Notes: generated by a model from the letters alone, not told the origin. A DNA stretch of 64,000 nt from Vibrio gallicus (GCF_024346875.1 NZ_AP024871.1:2294001-2358000); one strand, 5' to 3'; counted from the stretch's first letter, positions 27,938-38,392 are shown. Made by a program: numbers and translations.

Positions 27938-29758
27938 ATGCCCGAGCAATTTAATACACAACATGCACCTTTCGATAAGCTAACCCCCAATCAAACCCAA
28001 GCTTTGCTTGAGTCGTTGGATATTGCGTATTACAGAAAGGGTGAGTCTATATTAGAGACTGGTGAGATTAGCGACAGCCTATACGTATTAATTAAAGGGT
28101 CTGTAGAACAGGTTCACAATGGACAGGTTATCGCGCATTTTGGACATGATGATCTTTTTGATCCCGATGCTCTTTTTACCCATCATTGTTCCTATCAATT
28201 TAGAGCAACAGAAGACGTACTGTGTTATCTAATCCCTAGAACAACATTCCTTTGTTTATGCCAAGATAACCCAGAGTTTAAGCAGTACTTTAATGGTGAT
28301 TTTTCACAGCGAAAACAGCTCCAAAACTCAGCTCAAAAACAAAAAAGCCTCGCAGAATTTATTCTCACCCGAGTTAGTAGTGCTATTTATCATCCTCCAT
28401 TAATACTGGGCAGCAATACCACATTACGAGATGCGACCGCCAAGATGCAACAACTCGAACTTGATGCCGCGTTAGTGCAATTAGACCCCGCGGACTCGCG
28501 CCTTATTAATAATTCCCAGCATCCACCGTATGCCATAGTCACTCGAACCAACCTATTGCACGCCCTCGCACTTGAAGGAAAAATGCTTACGACATGCGTT
28601 ATTGATATTGCGACCTTCCCTGTCTATCAAGCGCAAGAAGGGACATTTCTGTTTAACGCCATGCTGACAATGACACGCAATAAAATGAAGCGCCTCATGG
28701 TGACCAATGGGCAGCAAGCGGTTGGCATGCTTGACCTAACACAGATATTGAGTGCTTTTTCGTCTCACTCACACGTTATCAGCCTTAGTATCGCTCGCGC
28801 TAACTCCATCCAAGAGTTAGTTGCGGTATCACAAAGGCAGGACGCCTTTATAAAAAGCCTGTTAGAAAATGGCATCCGAACTCGCTTTATTATGGAACTG
28901 ATTTCTGTCGTAAATGAGCAAATAATCCAAAAAGCATTTGAATTGACCATCCCAGAACAGCATCAAGATTATTGCAGTTTATTGGTTCTCGGTTCTGAAG
29001 GTCGAGGAGAGCAGGTATTTAAAACCGACCAAGACAATGCCCTAGTTCTGTCTGACACCCATCAATGGCCTGATTGTAGTGAGAGCATGATAACCTTCAG
29101 CCAGCACCTTGATGCGCTTGGTTATCCACCTTGCCCTGGTAAAGTAATGGTCAACAATGAGCAGTGGGTTAAGACGCAATCCCAATGGATAGCGCATATC
29201 GATAGCTGGACTCAAACTATTACCGCACAATCGGTTATGCATCTATCGATTTTTGCCGATGCACACCCAGTGGCTGGGCACTCTAGCCTAATTGAGCCTG
29301 TCATCGAGCATTTACATACTAAATTAAAAGGTAATATGCTGCTGTTATCTGATTTCGTTCGCCCTGCCCTACAGTTTGCAGTTCCCCTGACTTTATTTGG
29401 CAATGTCAAAAATAAGAAACAAGGTATCGATATTAAAAAAGGTGGGATTTTCCCAATTGTGCACGGTATTCGAACCCTCTCTTTAGAGAATGGCATCCCC
29501 CAACGCAATACCTTTGAAAGAATTATAGAATTGGGCGCACAAGGGCGCTTAGAGCAAAGCACTGTCAATAACCTTTCCGACGCACTCAAGCTCTTCTTTA
29601 AGCTACGACTCATCGAGCAAGGAAACAGCACTCAGTCCGAAAATCACATCTATTTTTCTAAACTCAATCGCAGTGAGAGAGATCTGGTTCGCCATGCATT
29701 CCACGTGGTGAAAAAGTTCCAGCAGTTTTTAGCCTACCATTATCAAATAAGGGATTAA
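27938..29758 (+). CDS. cNMP-binding/CBS-domain putative nucleotidyltransferase (DUF294)
   Basis: 606 aa: cyclic-nucleotide-binding fold (about 10-130), a CBS pair (about 150-285), then a DUF294 nucleotidyltransferase domain with GSEGRGEQVFKTDQDNALV (about 345-365, resembling the GlnD active site with the metal-binding D-x-D) and a DUF294 C-terminal domain. Possibly modifies a partner in response to a nucleotide signal; target unknown. Followed 3 bp later by a DnaQ-like exonuclease gene and then acs. This gene pair is commonly linked to acs and crbS in Vibrio-like genomes, so a role in acetate metabolism is plausible. Confidence 0.85.
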   Translation: MPEQFNTQHAPFDKLTPNQTQALLESLDIAYYRKGESILETGEISDSLYVLIKGSVEQVHNGQVIAHFGHDDLFDPDALFTHHCSYQFRATEDVLCYLIPRTTFLCLCQDNPEFKQYFNGDFSQRKQLQNSAQKQKSLAEFILTRVSSAIYHPPLILGSNTTLRDATAKMQQLELDAALVQLDPADSRLINNSQHPPYAIVTRTNLLHALALEGKMLTTCVIDIATFPVYQAQEGTFLFNAMLTMTRNKMKRLMVTNGQQAVGMLDLTQILSAFSSHSHVISLSIARANSIQELVAVSQRQDAFIKSLLENGIRTRFIMELISVVNEQIIQKAFELTIPEQHQDYCSLLVLGSEGRGEQVFKTDQDNALVLSDTHQWPDCSESMITFSQHLDALGYPPCPGKVMVNNEQWVKTQSQWIAHIDSWTQTITAQSVMHLSIFADAHPVAGHSSLIEPVIEHLHTKLKGNMLLLSDFVRPALQFAVPLTLFGNVKNKKQGIDIKKGGIFPIVHGIRTLSLENGIPQRNTFERIIELGAQGRLEQSTVNNLSDALKLFFKLRLIEQGNSTQSENHIYFSKLNRSERDLVRHAFHVVKKFQQFLAYHYQIRD

Positions 29759-29761
29759 GCT

Positions 29762-30397
29762 ATGAACTTTCTGCTACGCTACTACTGGCTTAAAAAGCTA
29801 AAAGATAACAAGTTCAAATACCTATTCAATACGCCTCAAGGCGATGAATATGTCTCGATCGACTGTGAAACAACCAGCCTAGACCCTAGCCGAGCGGAAA
29901 TAATCACCATAGCGGCCACTAAAGTCGTAAACAATCGAGTATTAGTAAGTCAGGCTTTTCATGTGAAGCTTAAAGCGCCTTCGAGCCTAACCGAGAGTTC
30001 GATTAAGGTGCATCAGATTCGCCATCAAGACCTTGGAGATGGCATGGATGAAGGGCAGGCAATAGAAGAACTTCTATCCTTTATAGGTAACCGCCCAATA
30101 GTGGGCTATCACATTCGCTATGATAAGCAGATCTTAAACAGCGCTTGTAAAAAGCACTTAGGGTTCCCATTACCCAACTCAGTCATTGAAGTCAGTCAGT
30201 TATACCAACAAAAGCTCGAAAAGCACCTCCAGAACGCCTACTTCGACCTAAGCTTAGAGACCATATGCCGTCATCTAGACCTGCCTATTTATGAACAGCA
30301 TGATGCCTTGCAAGACTCCATCACCGCGGCGCTCATTTTTGTTCGATTGAAGAAAGGTGAACTTCCTGATTTGAGCTTTCCCCATATAACCAAGTAG
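29762..30397 (+). CDS. DnaQ-like 3'-5' exonuclease
   Basis: 211 aa DEDDh-type exonuclease. ExoI motif YVSIDCETTSLDP, ExoII IVGYHIRYDKQILNSA, ExoIII EQHDALQDSITAALIF with the catalytic His. Resembles the epsilon proofreading subunit but is shorter and encoded with the preceding DUF294 gene (3-bp gap), so it is probably not the replicative epsilon. Its substrate is unknown. Confidence 0.87.
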   Translation: MNFLLRYYWLKKLKDNKFKYLFNTPQGDEYVSIDCETTSLDPSRAEIITIAATKVVNNRVLVSQAFHVKLKAPSSLTESSIKVHQIRHQDLGDGMDEGQAIEELLSFIGNRPIVGYHIRYDKQILNSACKKHLGFPLPNSVIEVSQLYQQKLEKHLQNAYFDLSLETICRHLDLPIYEQHDALQDSITAALIFVRLKKGELPDLSFPHITK

Positions 30398-30550
30398 TTG
30401 TTCTACTTCTCAAAAATCACAGATAAACAACGCAAAATAGCCCCACCTAATCCTAAAGTCTAATTGTGGAAAGAACCGAAGTATTGAACTCTATACATAG
30501 AATAAAGGAATCGTAACGCGAAACTACGAGCTCAGCCCAAGGAGAGAAAA

Positions 30551-32500
30551 ATGAGTGAAGTCCATATTTATCCTGTAAAAGACAACATTAAAGCTACCAC
30601 TCACGTTGACGATGCAAAATATCTACAAATGTATCAACAATCGGTACAAGACCCTGAAGGCTTCTGGGGCGAACACGGTAAAATAGTCGATTGGATAAAA
30701 CCATTTACCAAGGTTAAGCAGACTTCTTATGACCCAGGTCACGTGGATATTAAGTGGTTTGAGGATGGCACGCTTAACGTTTCAGCCAACTGTATTGACC
30801 GCCACTTAGAATCGCGCGGAGACGAGGTTGCTATCATCTGGGAAGGCGACGATCCAACTCAAGATACCACTCTCACCTTTAATCAACTCCATCATCAGGT
30901 GTGCTTATTTGCCAATGCCCTTAAAGCTCAAGGGGTAAAGAAAGGTGATGTGGTATGTCTGTATATGCCGATGGTACCCGAGGCCGCTATCGCGATGCTT
31001 GCCTGCACTCGAATCGGCGCAGTCCATACGGTTGTGTTCGGTGGGTTCTCACCTGAAGCTCTCGCTGGGCGAATCAACGATTCCGACGCTAAGGTCGTCA
31101 TTACCGCAGATGAAGGTGTTCGCGGTGGACGCGCGGTACCATTGAAAAAGAATGTAGACCAAGCCCTTAAAAACCCAAGTGTAAAAGACATTGATAGCGT
31201 TATTGTCTTCCAACGCACCGGCGCTGAAGTTGAATGGAATACTGGCCTTGATATCTGGTGGCATGATGCAATTGCGAACGTAGATGCTGACTGTCCTCCT
31301 GAAGAAATGAACGCCGAAGACCCGCTATTTATTCTTTATACCTCAGGGTCTACAGGTAAACCTAAAGGGGTACTGCATACTACTGGTGGCTATCTCGTCT
31401 ACGCCACTATGACCTTCAAGTATGTCTTCGATTACCAGCCTGACGACATTTTTTGGTGTACTGCGGATGTAGGCTGGATAACTGGGCATACATATCTAGT
31501 TTATGGCCCGCTTGCCAATGGTGCGAAAACAATCTTGTTTGAAGGGGTTCCAAACTACCCAGATACTAATCGCATGAGCCAAGTGGTAGACAAGCACAAC
31601 GTATCAATCTTGTATACCGCTCCAACCGCTATCCGAGCGCTAATGGCTAAGGGTAATGACGCGATTCAAGGTACAACCCGAGACTCTTTAAGAATTATGG
31701 GGTCGGTTGGTGAGCCTATCAATCCAGAAGCATGGGAGTGGTATTACAACACCATAGGAGATGGTAAGTCACCGATTGTAGACACTTGGTGGCAAACAGA
31801 AACCGGTGGAATACTCATCACACCGCTACCGGGCGCAACCCAACTAAAACCGGGTTCAGCAACACGACCATTCTTTGGTGTACAGCCTGCGTTAGTTGAC
31901 AACATGGGTAATATCCTAGATGGGGAAACCTCGGGGAACTTAGTTATTCTAGACTCATGGCCAGGACAAATGCGCACGGTTTATGGTGACCACGACCGCT
32001 TTGAACAGACCTATTTCTCTACGTTCCAAGGTATGTACTTTACCGGAGACGGGGCTCGCAGAGATGAAGATGGCTACTACTGGATAACCGGGCGAGTTGA
32101 TGACGTACTTAATGTCTCTGGACATCGAATGGGCACAGCTGAATTAGAGTCGGCACTCGTTGCCCACGATAAGATCGCTGAAGCGGCAATCGTTGGTGTT
32201 CCACATGACATAAAAGGACAGGCTATCTACGCCTATATCACCCTCAATGCAGGTGAATACCCAAGCGTAGAGCTGCATAAAGAAGTGAAAGATTGGGTTC
32301 GTAAAGAGATTGGACCAATCGCAGTACCTGACACTTTACACTGGACAGATTCTCTACCAAAAACCCGTTCAGGGAAAATTATGCGCCGAATATTGCGTAA
32401 AATTGCCACCGGAGACACTGGAAATCTTGGTGATACTTCGACCCTTGCAGACCCAGGAGTAGTGGAAAAACTGATTTCAGAGAAGAGTGAGTTAGTTTAA
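30551..32500 (+). CDS. acs: Acetyl-coenzyme A synthetase
   Basis: 649 aa, full length. AMP-binding motif [43 protein letters not shown] and the C-terminal [16 protein letters not shown] whose lysine is the classical acetylation site controlling Acs. It activates acetate to acetyl-CoA via acetyl-AMP. Strong AAGGAGAG site. The 153-bp upstream spacer presumably holds the CrbR-dependent promoter. Expected regulation: CrbRS and catabolite control, by analogy. Confidence 0.97.
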   Translation: MSEVHIYPVKDNIKATTHVDDAKYLQMYQQSVQDPEGFWGEHGKIVDWIKPFTKVKQTSYDPGHVDIKWFEDGTLNVSANCIDRHLESRGDEVAIIWEGDDPTQDTTLTFNQLHHQVCLFANALKAQGVKKGDVVCLYMPMVPEAAIAMLACTRIGAVHTVVFGGFSPEALAGRINDSDAKVVITADEGVRGGRAVPLKKNVDQALKNPSVKDIDSVIVFQRTGAEVEWNTGLDIWWHDAIANVDADCPPEEMNAEDPLFILYTSGSTGKPKGVLHTTGGYLVYATMTFKYVFDYQPDDIFWCTADVGWITGHTYLVYGPLANGAKTILFEGVPNYPDTNRMSQVVDKHNVSILYTAPTAIRALMAKGNDAIQGTTRDSLRIMGSVGEPINPEAWEWYYNTIGDGKSPIVDTWWQTETGGILITPLPGATQLKPGSATRPFFGVQPALVDNMGNILDGETSGNLVILDSWPGQMRTVYGDHDRFEQTYFSTFQGMYFTGDGARRDEDGYYWITGRVDDVLNVSGHRMGTAELESALVAHDKIAEAAIVGVPHDIKGQAIYAYITLNAGEYPSVELHKEVKDWVRKEIGPIAVPDTLHWTDSLPKTRSGKIMRRILRKIATGDTGNLGDTSTLADPGVVEKLISEKSELV

Positions 32501-32543
32501 AACGACCTATCTTACTGGTTAAACCAGTGCAACTAATTGCATC

Positions 32544-32570
32544 TGCCGTCACATTGTGGCGGCTTTTTTG
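32544..32570 (+). terminator. acs terminator
   Basis: GCCGTCAC-AT-TGTGGCGGC-type stem-loop followed by TTTTTT. Confidence 0.85.
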
Positions 32571-32768
32571 TTTTCGGTTGATTATAGATTAATCATAATA
32601 GAAGCAATCACTTAACAAAGACGAACAAAAAACACCCGAGCATGTAATGTTACATTAAGCTAACAGTAACCTTGCTGCTAAAAACAGCCAGTTTCTGGTG
32701 ATTAGACCAGTATATTGCTGTTAATTTCGCTGAATTAGCTATAATCAGGCGCTAATTTGCTTTATTAC

Positions 32769-32799
32769 CTAATCTTGACTGGAAATTAATCGAGATTAG
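32769..32799 (+). promoter_or_regulatory. Inverted repeat in the aroQ-accBC promoter region
   Basis: CTAATCT-N17-AGATTAG spanning a TTGACT -35-like hexamer, about 55 bp upstream of aroQ, in the 284-bp spacer after the acs terminator. Could bind a regulator of fatty-acid synthesis genes; no specific factor can be named. Confidence 0.4.
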
Positions 32800-32854
32800 T
32801 AAAATAATTATAAGCAATAATGATTAACTCAAATTAACGGAAAATAGCGGCACG

Positions 32855-33304
32855 ATGTCTACAAAATTTCGCGTTCTACTCCTAAATGGACCCAACCTAA
32901 ATTTATTAGGTAAACGGGAACCAGAGGTTTACGGTTATTCTACATTAAATGACATAGTTGATAACCTTATGCAACAAGCCACTCATCATGATGTGGAGCT
33001 TACGCATTTGCAGTCTAACCGCGAATATGAACTAGTCGAGGCTATACATGATGCCATGGGTAAGATTGATTTCATCATCATCAACCCAGCCGCTTTTACC
33101 CATACAAGTGTCGCACTTCGAGACGCTTTGCTCGGTGTGAACATTCCATTTATTGAAGTTCATCTATCGAACGTACATGCCCGAGAGTCGTTCCGTCACC
33201 ATTCATTCCTTTCGGATAAAGCCGTTGGGGTTATATGTGGATTAGGTGCCGAGGGCTATCAATTTGCTCTGTCTGCAGCTGTTAGCCAGCTACAGAAAAA
33301 ATAA
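32855..33304 (+). CDS. aroQ: Type II 3-dehydroquinate dehydratase
   Basis: 149 aa. [19 protein letters not shown], the substrate loop and [19 protein letters not shown], then [17 protein letters not shown], which contain the catalytic Tyr and His and the binding residues of the dodecameric type II enzyme. Third step of the shikimate pathway. First gene of aroQ-accB-accC, an arrangement frequent in gamma-proteobacteria. Confidence 0.97.
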   Translation: MSTKFRVLLLNGPNLNLLGKREPEVYGYSTLNDIVDNLMQQATHHDVELTHLQSNREYELVEAIHDAMGKIDFIIINPAAFTHTSVALRDALLGVNIPFIEVHLSNVHARESFRHHSFLSDKAVGVICGLGAEGYQFALSAAVSQLQKK

Positions 33305-33363
33305 ACGTCGTTGTCTCAATAACGCTAATTGAGATTGTAAAACACCAGATATAGAGAAGAATC

Positions 33364-33822
33364 ATGGATATTCGTAAAATTAAAAAACTTATCGAGTTAG
33401 TAGAAGAATCAGGTATCGCTGAGCTAGAAATCTCAGAAGGTGAAGAATCAGTACGAATCAGCCGTAATAGCACAGCTCCTGTAGCTCCTATCCACTATGC
33501 AGCACCAGCACCAGCTCCTGTGGCAGCACCAGCACCAGTTGCTGCACCGGTTGCAGCAGAAGAAGTAACCGCGGCTCCTGTCGCTACAGGTCACAACGTA
33601 TTATCACCTATGGTGGGTACTTTTTATCGCGCACCGGGTCCTGACGTAAAACCATTTGCTGAAGTTGGCCAGACTGTAAATGTTGGCGATACTATCTGTA
33701 TCGTTGAAGCGATGAAAATGATGAACCAAATTGAAGCTGACAAATCTGGCGTTGTAACAGCAATCCTTGCCGAAGATGGCAGCACAGTAGAATTCGACCA
33801 ACCGTTAATCGTGATCGAATAA
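33364..33822 (+). CDS. accB: Biotin carboxyl carrier protein of acetyl-CoA carboxylase
   Basis: 152 aa. N-terminal charged domain, an Ala/Pro linker (about 45-75), and a C-terminal biotinyl domain with the biotinylated lysine in [11 protein letters not shown]. Carries the carboxyl group from AccC to the transferase in fatty-acid synthesis. 15 bp before accC; the two subunits are made together. Confidence 0.97.
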   Translation: MDIRKIKKLIELVEESGIAELEISEGEESVRISRNSTAPVAPIHYAAPAPAPVAAPAPVAAPVAAEEVTAAPVATGHNVLSPMVGTFYRAPGPDVKPFAEVGQTVNVGDTICIVEAMKMMNQIEADKSGVVTAILAEDGSTVEFDQPLIVIE

Positions 33823-33837
33823 TAGAGGTCGTAAATT

Positions 33838-35181
33838 ATGTTAGACAAATTAGTCATCGCGAACCGAGGCGAAATTGCGCTTCGTATCCTCCGCGCATGT
33901 AAAGAGCTAGGGATTAAAACCGTAGCCGTACATTCAACAGCTGACCGTGATCTAAAACACGTATTACTTGCTGATGAATCTATTTGTATCGGTCCTGCTC
34001 GAGGCATTGATAGCTACCTTAACATCCCCCGTATTATTTCTGCGGCTGAGGTTTCTGGGGCGGTTGCTATCCACCCAGGTTATGGCTTTCTTTCAGAGAA
34101 TGCTGACTTTGCAGAACAAGTAGAACAATCTGGCTTTATCTTCGTTGGCCCTAAAGCCGAAACTATCCGCATTATGGGTGACAAGGTTTCAGCAATCAAT
34201 TCCATGAAAAAAGCTGGCGTTCCTTGTGTTCCTGGTTCAGACGGCCCTCTAGATGATGATAATGCTGCTAACAAAGCACACGCTAAGCGTATCGGCTATC
34301 CAGTAATCATCAAAGCATCTGGTGGTGGCGGTGGTCGTGGTATGCGTGTAGTTCATGCTGAACAAGATCTTGTTGAAGCCATTGCGATGACTCGCGCAGA
34401 AGCAAAATCTGCTTTCAACAATGACGTGGTTTACATGGAGAAATTCCTAGAAAATCCACGCCACGTTGAGGTTCAGGTTATTGCCGATGGTCAGGGTGGA
34501 GCAATCCATCTTGGAGAGCGTGATTGTTCAATGCAGCGTCGTCACCAAAAAGTAGTTGAAGAAGCACCAGCACCGGGCATTACCGATGATATGCGTAAAT
34601 ACATTGGTGAACGCTGTACTCGTGCCTGCCTAGAGATCAACTATCGCGGTGCTGGCACATTTGAGTTCCTATACGAAAATGGTGAGTTCTATTTCATTGA
34701 AATGAACACCCGTATTCAAGTAGAGCACCCAGTAACTGAAATGGTAACTGGTGTTGACTTGGTTAAAGAGCAACTTCGTGTTGCTGCAGGTCAGCCACTA
34801 TCTTACACCCAAGATGATATCAAACTGCGTGGACACGCTGTCGAATGTCGTATCAATGCTGAAGATCCAGTGCGCTTCCTACCTTGCCCAGGCAAGATTA
34901 AAGGTTTGCATACACCTGGTGGCATGGGAGTACGTTGGGAATCACATATCTATACTGGTTATACCGTTCCACCTCATTACGATTCAATGGTTGGTAAGCT
35001 CATCACCTTTGGTGAAAACCGTGATGTGGCGATTGCACGTATGAAGAATGCATTAGGTGAAATGATCATCGACGGCATCAAAACCAACATACCGCTTCAA
35101 CAAGACATCATGAACGACGAAAACTTCCAACATGGTGGTGCGAATATCCACTACCTAGAGAAGAAACTCGGTCTTCAATAA
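33838..35181 (+). CDS. accC: Biotin carboxylase of acetyl-CoA carboxylase
   Basis: 447 aa ATP-grasp enzyme: [23 protein letters not shown] start, [17 protein letters not shown] loop, [40 protein letters not shown]. Carboxylates the biotin on AccB using bicarbonate and ATP. Last gene of the operon; terminator follows. Confidence 0.98.
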   Translation: MLDKLVIANRGEIALRILRACKELGIKTVAVHSTADRDLKHVLLADESICIGPARGIDSYLNIPRIISAAEVSGAVAIHPGYGFLSENADFAEQVEQSGFIFVGPKAETIRIMGDKVSAINSMKKAGVPCVPGSDGPLDDDNAANKAHAKRIGYPVIIKASGGGGGRGMRVVHAEQDLVEAIAMTRAEAKSAFNNDVVYMEKFLENPRHVEVQVIADGQGGAIHLGERDCSMQRRHQKVVEEAPAPGITDDMRKYIGERCTRACLEINYRGAGTFEFLYENGEFYFIEMNTRIQVEHPVTEMVTGVDLVKEQLRVAAGQPLSYTQDDIKLRGHAVECRINAEDPVRFLPCPGKIKGLHTPGGMGVRWESHIYTGYTVPPHYDSMVGKLITFGENRDVAIARMKNALGEMIIDGIKTNIPLQQDIMNDENFQHGGANIHYLEKKLGLQ

Positions 35182-35202
35182 TCCTCGCGATTAAAAAATT
35201 CC

Positions 35203-35228
35203 AATGCCCACCTCGGTGGGCATTTTTG
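35203..35228 (+). terminator. accBC terminator
   Basis: AATGCCCAC-CTCG-GTGGGCATT followed by TTT. Confidence 0.88.
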
Positions 35229-35379
35229 TATCCATTACTCCACTGCTGCTCTCGTTTTAGTCGTGATTATCTTATCTATTTTTAATACTCCCCTTACACA
35301 ACTCATGCGCTGAATTCTGTACCTTGAGGTAACTTGAGTATAAACTCCTCACAAAACTCCTAAACTCAGAGATCAATTC

Positions 35380-36270
35380 ATGCCTTGGATTCAAATCAAG
35401 CTTAACGCAACCGATAAGAACGCGGAACAAATCGGTGACATGCTTATGGAGCAAACTGGTGCGCTATCTATTACCTTCCTTGATGCTAAAGACACGCCAG
35501 TGTTTGAGCCTCTACCAGGTGAAACTCGTCTATGGGGAGAAACAGATATCCTAGCGCTCTATGATGCAGAAGCTGATACTAGCTGGATCATTGAACAAGC
35601 AAAAGCCAGCTCTCTTTTAGATGATAACTTTGCGTATAAGATTGAGCAGATCGAAGATAAAGACTGGGAACGAGAGTGGATGGATAATTTTCATCCAATG
35701 AAATTTGGTGAACGTTTATGGGTTTGCCCGAGCTGGCGTGAAATCCCAGAGCCTGACGCAGTCAATGTAATGCTAGACCCTGGCTTGGCATTTGGCACCG
35801 GTACACACCCTACTACATCACTTTGTCTAGAGTGGCTAGAAGGCCTAGATTTAACAGGCAAAACCGTAGTCGATTTTGGTTGTGGGTCTGGTATCCTTGC
35901 GATCGCTGCGATCAAGCTTGGTGCCGCCAAAGTTATCGGGATCGATATTGATCCTCAGGCTATTATTGCTTCGCAAGCAAATGCAGAGCGCAACGGCGTT
36001 AAACAACAGCTTGAGCTCTTCCTGCCACAAGACCAACCTGAAAACCTAGTTGCCGATGTTGTTGTCGCAAACATCCTAGCCGGCCCATTACGTGACCTTT
36101 CTGGCGTAATTAAGAGCTTGGTAAAAGAAAACGGTGAACTGGCAATGTCTGGAGTACTCAATACCCAAGCTGAAGATGTTGCAAACTATTACCGTGACCA
36201 GTTTGATATTGAGCCAATAAAAGAGATGCAAGAGTGGTGTCGTATCTCTGGTACAAAGCACAACAATTGA
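35380..36270 (+). CDS. prmA: Ribosomal protein L11 methyltransferase
   Basis: 296 aa, starting [23 protein letters not shown]-terminal ferredoxin-like L11-binding domain, then a class I SAM methyltransferase with [20 protein letters not shown] and the NILAGPL post-motif. Trimethylates L11 lysines and N-terminus. Usual neighbour of dusB-fis and downstream of accC in this group. Confidence 0.96.
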   Translation: MPWIQIKLNATDKNAEQIGDMLMEQTGALSITFLDAKDTPVFEPLPGETRLWGETDILALYDAEADTSWIIEQAKASSLLDDNFAYKIEQIEDKDWEREWMDNFHPMKFGERLWVCPSWREIPEPDAVNVMLDPGLAFGTGTHPTTSLCLEWLEGLDLTGKTVVDFGCGSGILAIAAIKLGAAKVIGIDIDPQAIIASQANAERNGVKQQLELFLPQDQPENLVADVVVANILAGPLRDLSGVIKSLVKENGELAMSGVLNTQAEDVANYYRDQFDIEPIKEMQEWCRISGTKHNN

Positions 36271-36401
36271 GCCTCATCAAATTTTGAGCAAAAAAACAGC
36301 AATCCGTAAAATATTTTGTGAAATGCTCAAATATTAGGCTTTTCACGCGACAAAAAAATGCGTAAAATGCGCGCCCTTGCTGTTAATAATGTGACCATGA
36401 T

Positions 36402-37367
36402 TTGAAAATCGGAAACTACCAACTTAAGAATAATTTGATTGTTGCGCCTATGGCGGGCGTTACGGACAGACCATTTCGAGAGTTATGTCTACGGTATGGT
36501 GCTGGCATGGCTGTTAGCGAAATGATGCTAGCCAATCCAAAAACATGGAATACATCAAAGTCTCAACAACGCAGAGTACATGAGGGCGAATCGGGCATTC
36601 GCTCTGTACAGATTGCTGGGGCAGATCCACAATTAATGGCAGAAGCTGCGCAATTTAATGTTGATAATGGTGCTCAAATCATCGATATCAATATGGGTTG
36701 CCCTGCAAAAAAAGTGAATAAGAAACTAGCTGGTTCTGCGTTACTCAAGCATCCGGAAATTGTGGAACAAATTCTGAAGGCTGTTGTTAACGCCGTTGAT
36801 GTCCCTGTGACACTCAAAACTCGAACCGGCTGGGATACAGATCATAAGAACTGTGTCGAAATCGCTAAAATGGCTGAAGACTGTGGCATACAAGCACTTG
36901 CGTTACATGGCCGTACACGCACTTGTATGTACAAGGGAGAAGCAGAATATGAAAGCATCAAAGCCGTTAAGCAAGCTATCTCGATACCAGTTATCGCCAA
37001 TGGTGATATAGACAGTCCCGAGAAAGCAAAGCATGTATTGGAGTATACCGGTGCAGACGCTTTGATGATTGGTCGGCCTGCCCAAGGTCGTCCTTGGATT
37101 TTTCAGGAAATCCAACATTACTTGGAAAACGGTACAACCATGCCTGAACCTCCTTTAGGGGAAATTAAGGATACCATGCTTGGCCATGTTCAAAGCTTAC
37201 ACCAGTTTTATGGTGAGTATTTAGGTCCACGCATCGCGAGAAAACACGTTGGTTGGTACCTAAAGGAACATGAACAAGCAAATGAGTTCCGCCGTGTCTT
37301 CAATGCTATCGAGGTTGCTAACCAGCAGCTCGATGCGCTAGAAGAGTATTTTAATTCCTATCAATGA
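36402..37367 (+). CDS. dusB: tRNA-dihydrouridine synthase DusB
   Basis: 321 aa starting at a TTG (36402); homology fixes this start because [29 protein letters not shown] aligns with E. coli DusB from residue 1. Flavin barrel with the catalytic Cys in [21 protein letters not shown]. An out-of-frame ATG-ATT-TGA mini-ORF overlaps the start. The TTG start may lower DusB relative to Fis, which is translated from the same message. Confidence 0.96.
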   Translation: MKIGNYQLKNNLIVAPMAGVTDRPFRELCLRYGAGMAVSEMMLANPKTWNTSKSQQRRVHEGESGIRSVQIAGADPQLMAEAAQFNVDNGAQIIDINMGCPAKKVNKKLAGSALLKHPEIVEQILKAVVNAVDVPVTLKTRTGWDTDHKNCVEIAKMAEDCGIQALALHGRTRTCMYKGEAEYESIKAVKQAISIPVIANGDIDSPEKAKHVLEYTGADALMIGRPAQGRPWIFQEIQHYLENGTTMPEPPLGEIKDTMLGHVQSLHQFYGEYLGPRIARKHVGWYLKEHEQANEFRRVFNAIEVANQQLDALEEYFNSYQ

Positions 37368-37412
37368 TAGGAATACAGTTGCATCATAATTACGAGAAGA
37401 GCTAGACCGCAT

Positions 37413-37709
37413 ATGTTCGAACAAAATCTGACCTCCGAAGCACTAACAGTTACTACTGTAACGGCACAAGATCAAATCGCGCAAAAACCACTTCGCGACT
37501 CGGTAAAAGTTTCAGTTAAAAACTATCTTGCACAACTAAACGGTCAGGATGTCAACGACCTTTATGAGCTTGTATTAGCAGAGGTTGAACAACCTCTACT
37601 AGATATGATCATGCAATATACTCGCGGTAACCAAACTCGCGCTGCATCTATGATGGGTATCAACCGTGGTACTCTTCGCAAGAAGCTTAAAAAATATGGT
37701 ATGAACTAA
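37413..37709 (+). CDS. fis: Nucleoid-associated DNA-bending protein Fis
   Basis: 98 aa, full length and intact, ending [15 protein letters not shown]. The C-terminal HTH (about 74-95, [23 protein letters not shown]) is the Fis family type. Homodimer that bends DNA, activates rRNA promoters and assists site-specific recombinases. The last 15 bases of the gene are the left attachment core of the integrated element, which restores the reading frame and stop exactly; the native downstream terminator is now 6.3 kb away. Confidence 0.98.
   Translation: MFEQNLTSEALTVTTVTAQDQIAQKPLRDSVKVSVKNYLAQLNGQDVNDLYELVLAEVEQPLLDMIMQYTRGNQTRAASMMGINRGTLRKKLKKYGMN
37695..37709. other. Attachment core, fis-side copy
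   Basis: TATGGTATGAACTAA, the last five codons of fis including stop; identical to 44025-44039. Flanking bases differ on both sides, so the common core is 15 bp. Confidence 0.9.
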
Positions 37710-37736
37710 ATAACAAGCCGTGAACCCTTATAAATC

Positions 37737-37770
37737 AAGGGCTGAGAGTGTAAGCACTTAGCCCTTTAAT
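37737..37770 (+). terminator. Hairpin just inside the element, downstream of fis
   Basis: AAGGGCT-(GAG)-AGTG-TAAG-CACT-T-AGCCCTT followed by TAAT. It starts 28 bp after the fis stop and could replace the displaced native terminator. Confidence 0.65.
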
Positions 37771-37773
37771 ACC

Positions 37774-37783
37774 AAAACCCCAC
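37774..37783. promoter_or_regulatory. Candidate integrase arm site, left
   Basis: AAAACCCCAC, 65 bp inside the fis-side core. The same 10-mer is at 43871-43880 near the other end, and a 9/10 match in inverse orientation at 44002-44011. Confidence 0.4.
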
Positions 37784-37950
37784 ATAAACCCCTTGCCACT
37801 TTTAAGACACGACTCTGACGCGATCATGAGTAGGTCTATTTCGCTCCGTATCAAGCCAAACACCACAACTAGTACAAACACCAACATTTAGCGCAAAGCC
37901 TCTTATAGAGCTATCTAGCTATCGAGTAGTGGAACGCGCATTTTGTAAGC

Positions 37951-38178
37951 TTACGAAAACTGGATAAGTCTTGGCGCAAATCCCAAGAGATTCACAGTCG
38001 AGAGGATTCTTCTCGCATGTATAGCTCCGCACCACTCGCATGTATTCCCCACACGCAAAGTACCGCTTCGATAGTTAAGAACCTCGCCACACTCGCCCAA
38101 GGCAACGAGTCCCATTTGGTCTAGTACGATTTGTGCTTTCTGGTTTGGCATTAGCTTCTTGAATGGAACGCTTGGCAT
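37951..38178 (-). CDS. Small unknown protein of the satellite
   Basis: 75 aa beginning MPSVPFKKLMPNQKAQIVLDQ, start preceded by GAGGGAAG. Four Cys (two in CEWC) suggest a possible metal knuckle, but I do not recognise a family. Residues IHARRILSTV are encoded by a copy of the element's palindromic repeat, suggesting the repeat has inserted into the gene. Its start overlaps the stop of a possible 37-codon frame upstream (TAATG). Could be a decayed gene. Confidence 0.4.
   Translation of the reverse strand: MPSVPFKKLMPNQKAQIVLDQMGLVALGECGEVLNYRSGTLRVGNTCEWCGAIHARRILSTVNLLGFAPRLIQFS
37997..38025. repeat. Palindromic repeat copy A
   Basis: GTCGAGAGGATTCTTCTCGC core with flanking ATGTATAGCTC. The central 17 bp are an imperfect palindrome; copy B (40556-40586) carries the same core in inverse orientation. 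Confidence 0.75.
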
Positions 38179-38291
38179 TACTTCCCTCGCTTAACTGGTT
38201 TGGTCATCGTTTCGGTTGGGGGTTGTAGTTCAATGGCACGAGTAGCAAAGCTGAAATCTGGTGGACGATAGTAGGCGCGGATAGGCGACAA
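38178..38291 (-). CDS. Possible small ORF coupled to the 75-aa gene
   Basis: 37 codons from a TTG at 38291 (LSPIRAYYRPPDFSFATRAI...), ending KRGK and TAATG shared with the next start. The residue make-up looks protein-like, but there is no good ribosome site and no ATG before residue 29. Weakly supported. Confidence 0.25.
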   Translation of the reverse strand: MSPIRAYYRPPDFSFATRAIELQPPTETMTKPVKRGK

Positions 38292-38320
38292 GAGTGTACC
38301 GAGTTACCCAATTGGCCTAT

Positions 38321-38341
38321 ATGACAAATGACAAATGACAA
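38321..38341. repeat. 7-bp tandem repeat x3
   Basis: ATGACAA repeated three times head to tail at the edge of the putative origin region. Confidence 0.8.
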
Positions 38342-38371
38342 GGTTCAATGATGATAATTGATGAATGAAGA

Positions 38372-38392
38372 TCCACATTCGAGAGAGAATAT
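38372..38392. repeat. Palindromic repeat copy C (half)
   Basis: TCCACATTCGAGAGAGAATA: matches the CACATTCGAGA arm of copy B, then diverges. Related half-copies lie at 38842-38866 and inside the two large direct repeats (TGATTCTTCTCGACTGTAAT, 38781-38800 and 38989-39008). Confidence 0.6.

Noticed and set aside
30398..30550. CRP site upstream of acs
   Set aside because: An AATCACAGAT half-site occurs but no convincing partner half at the right distance.
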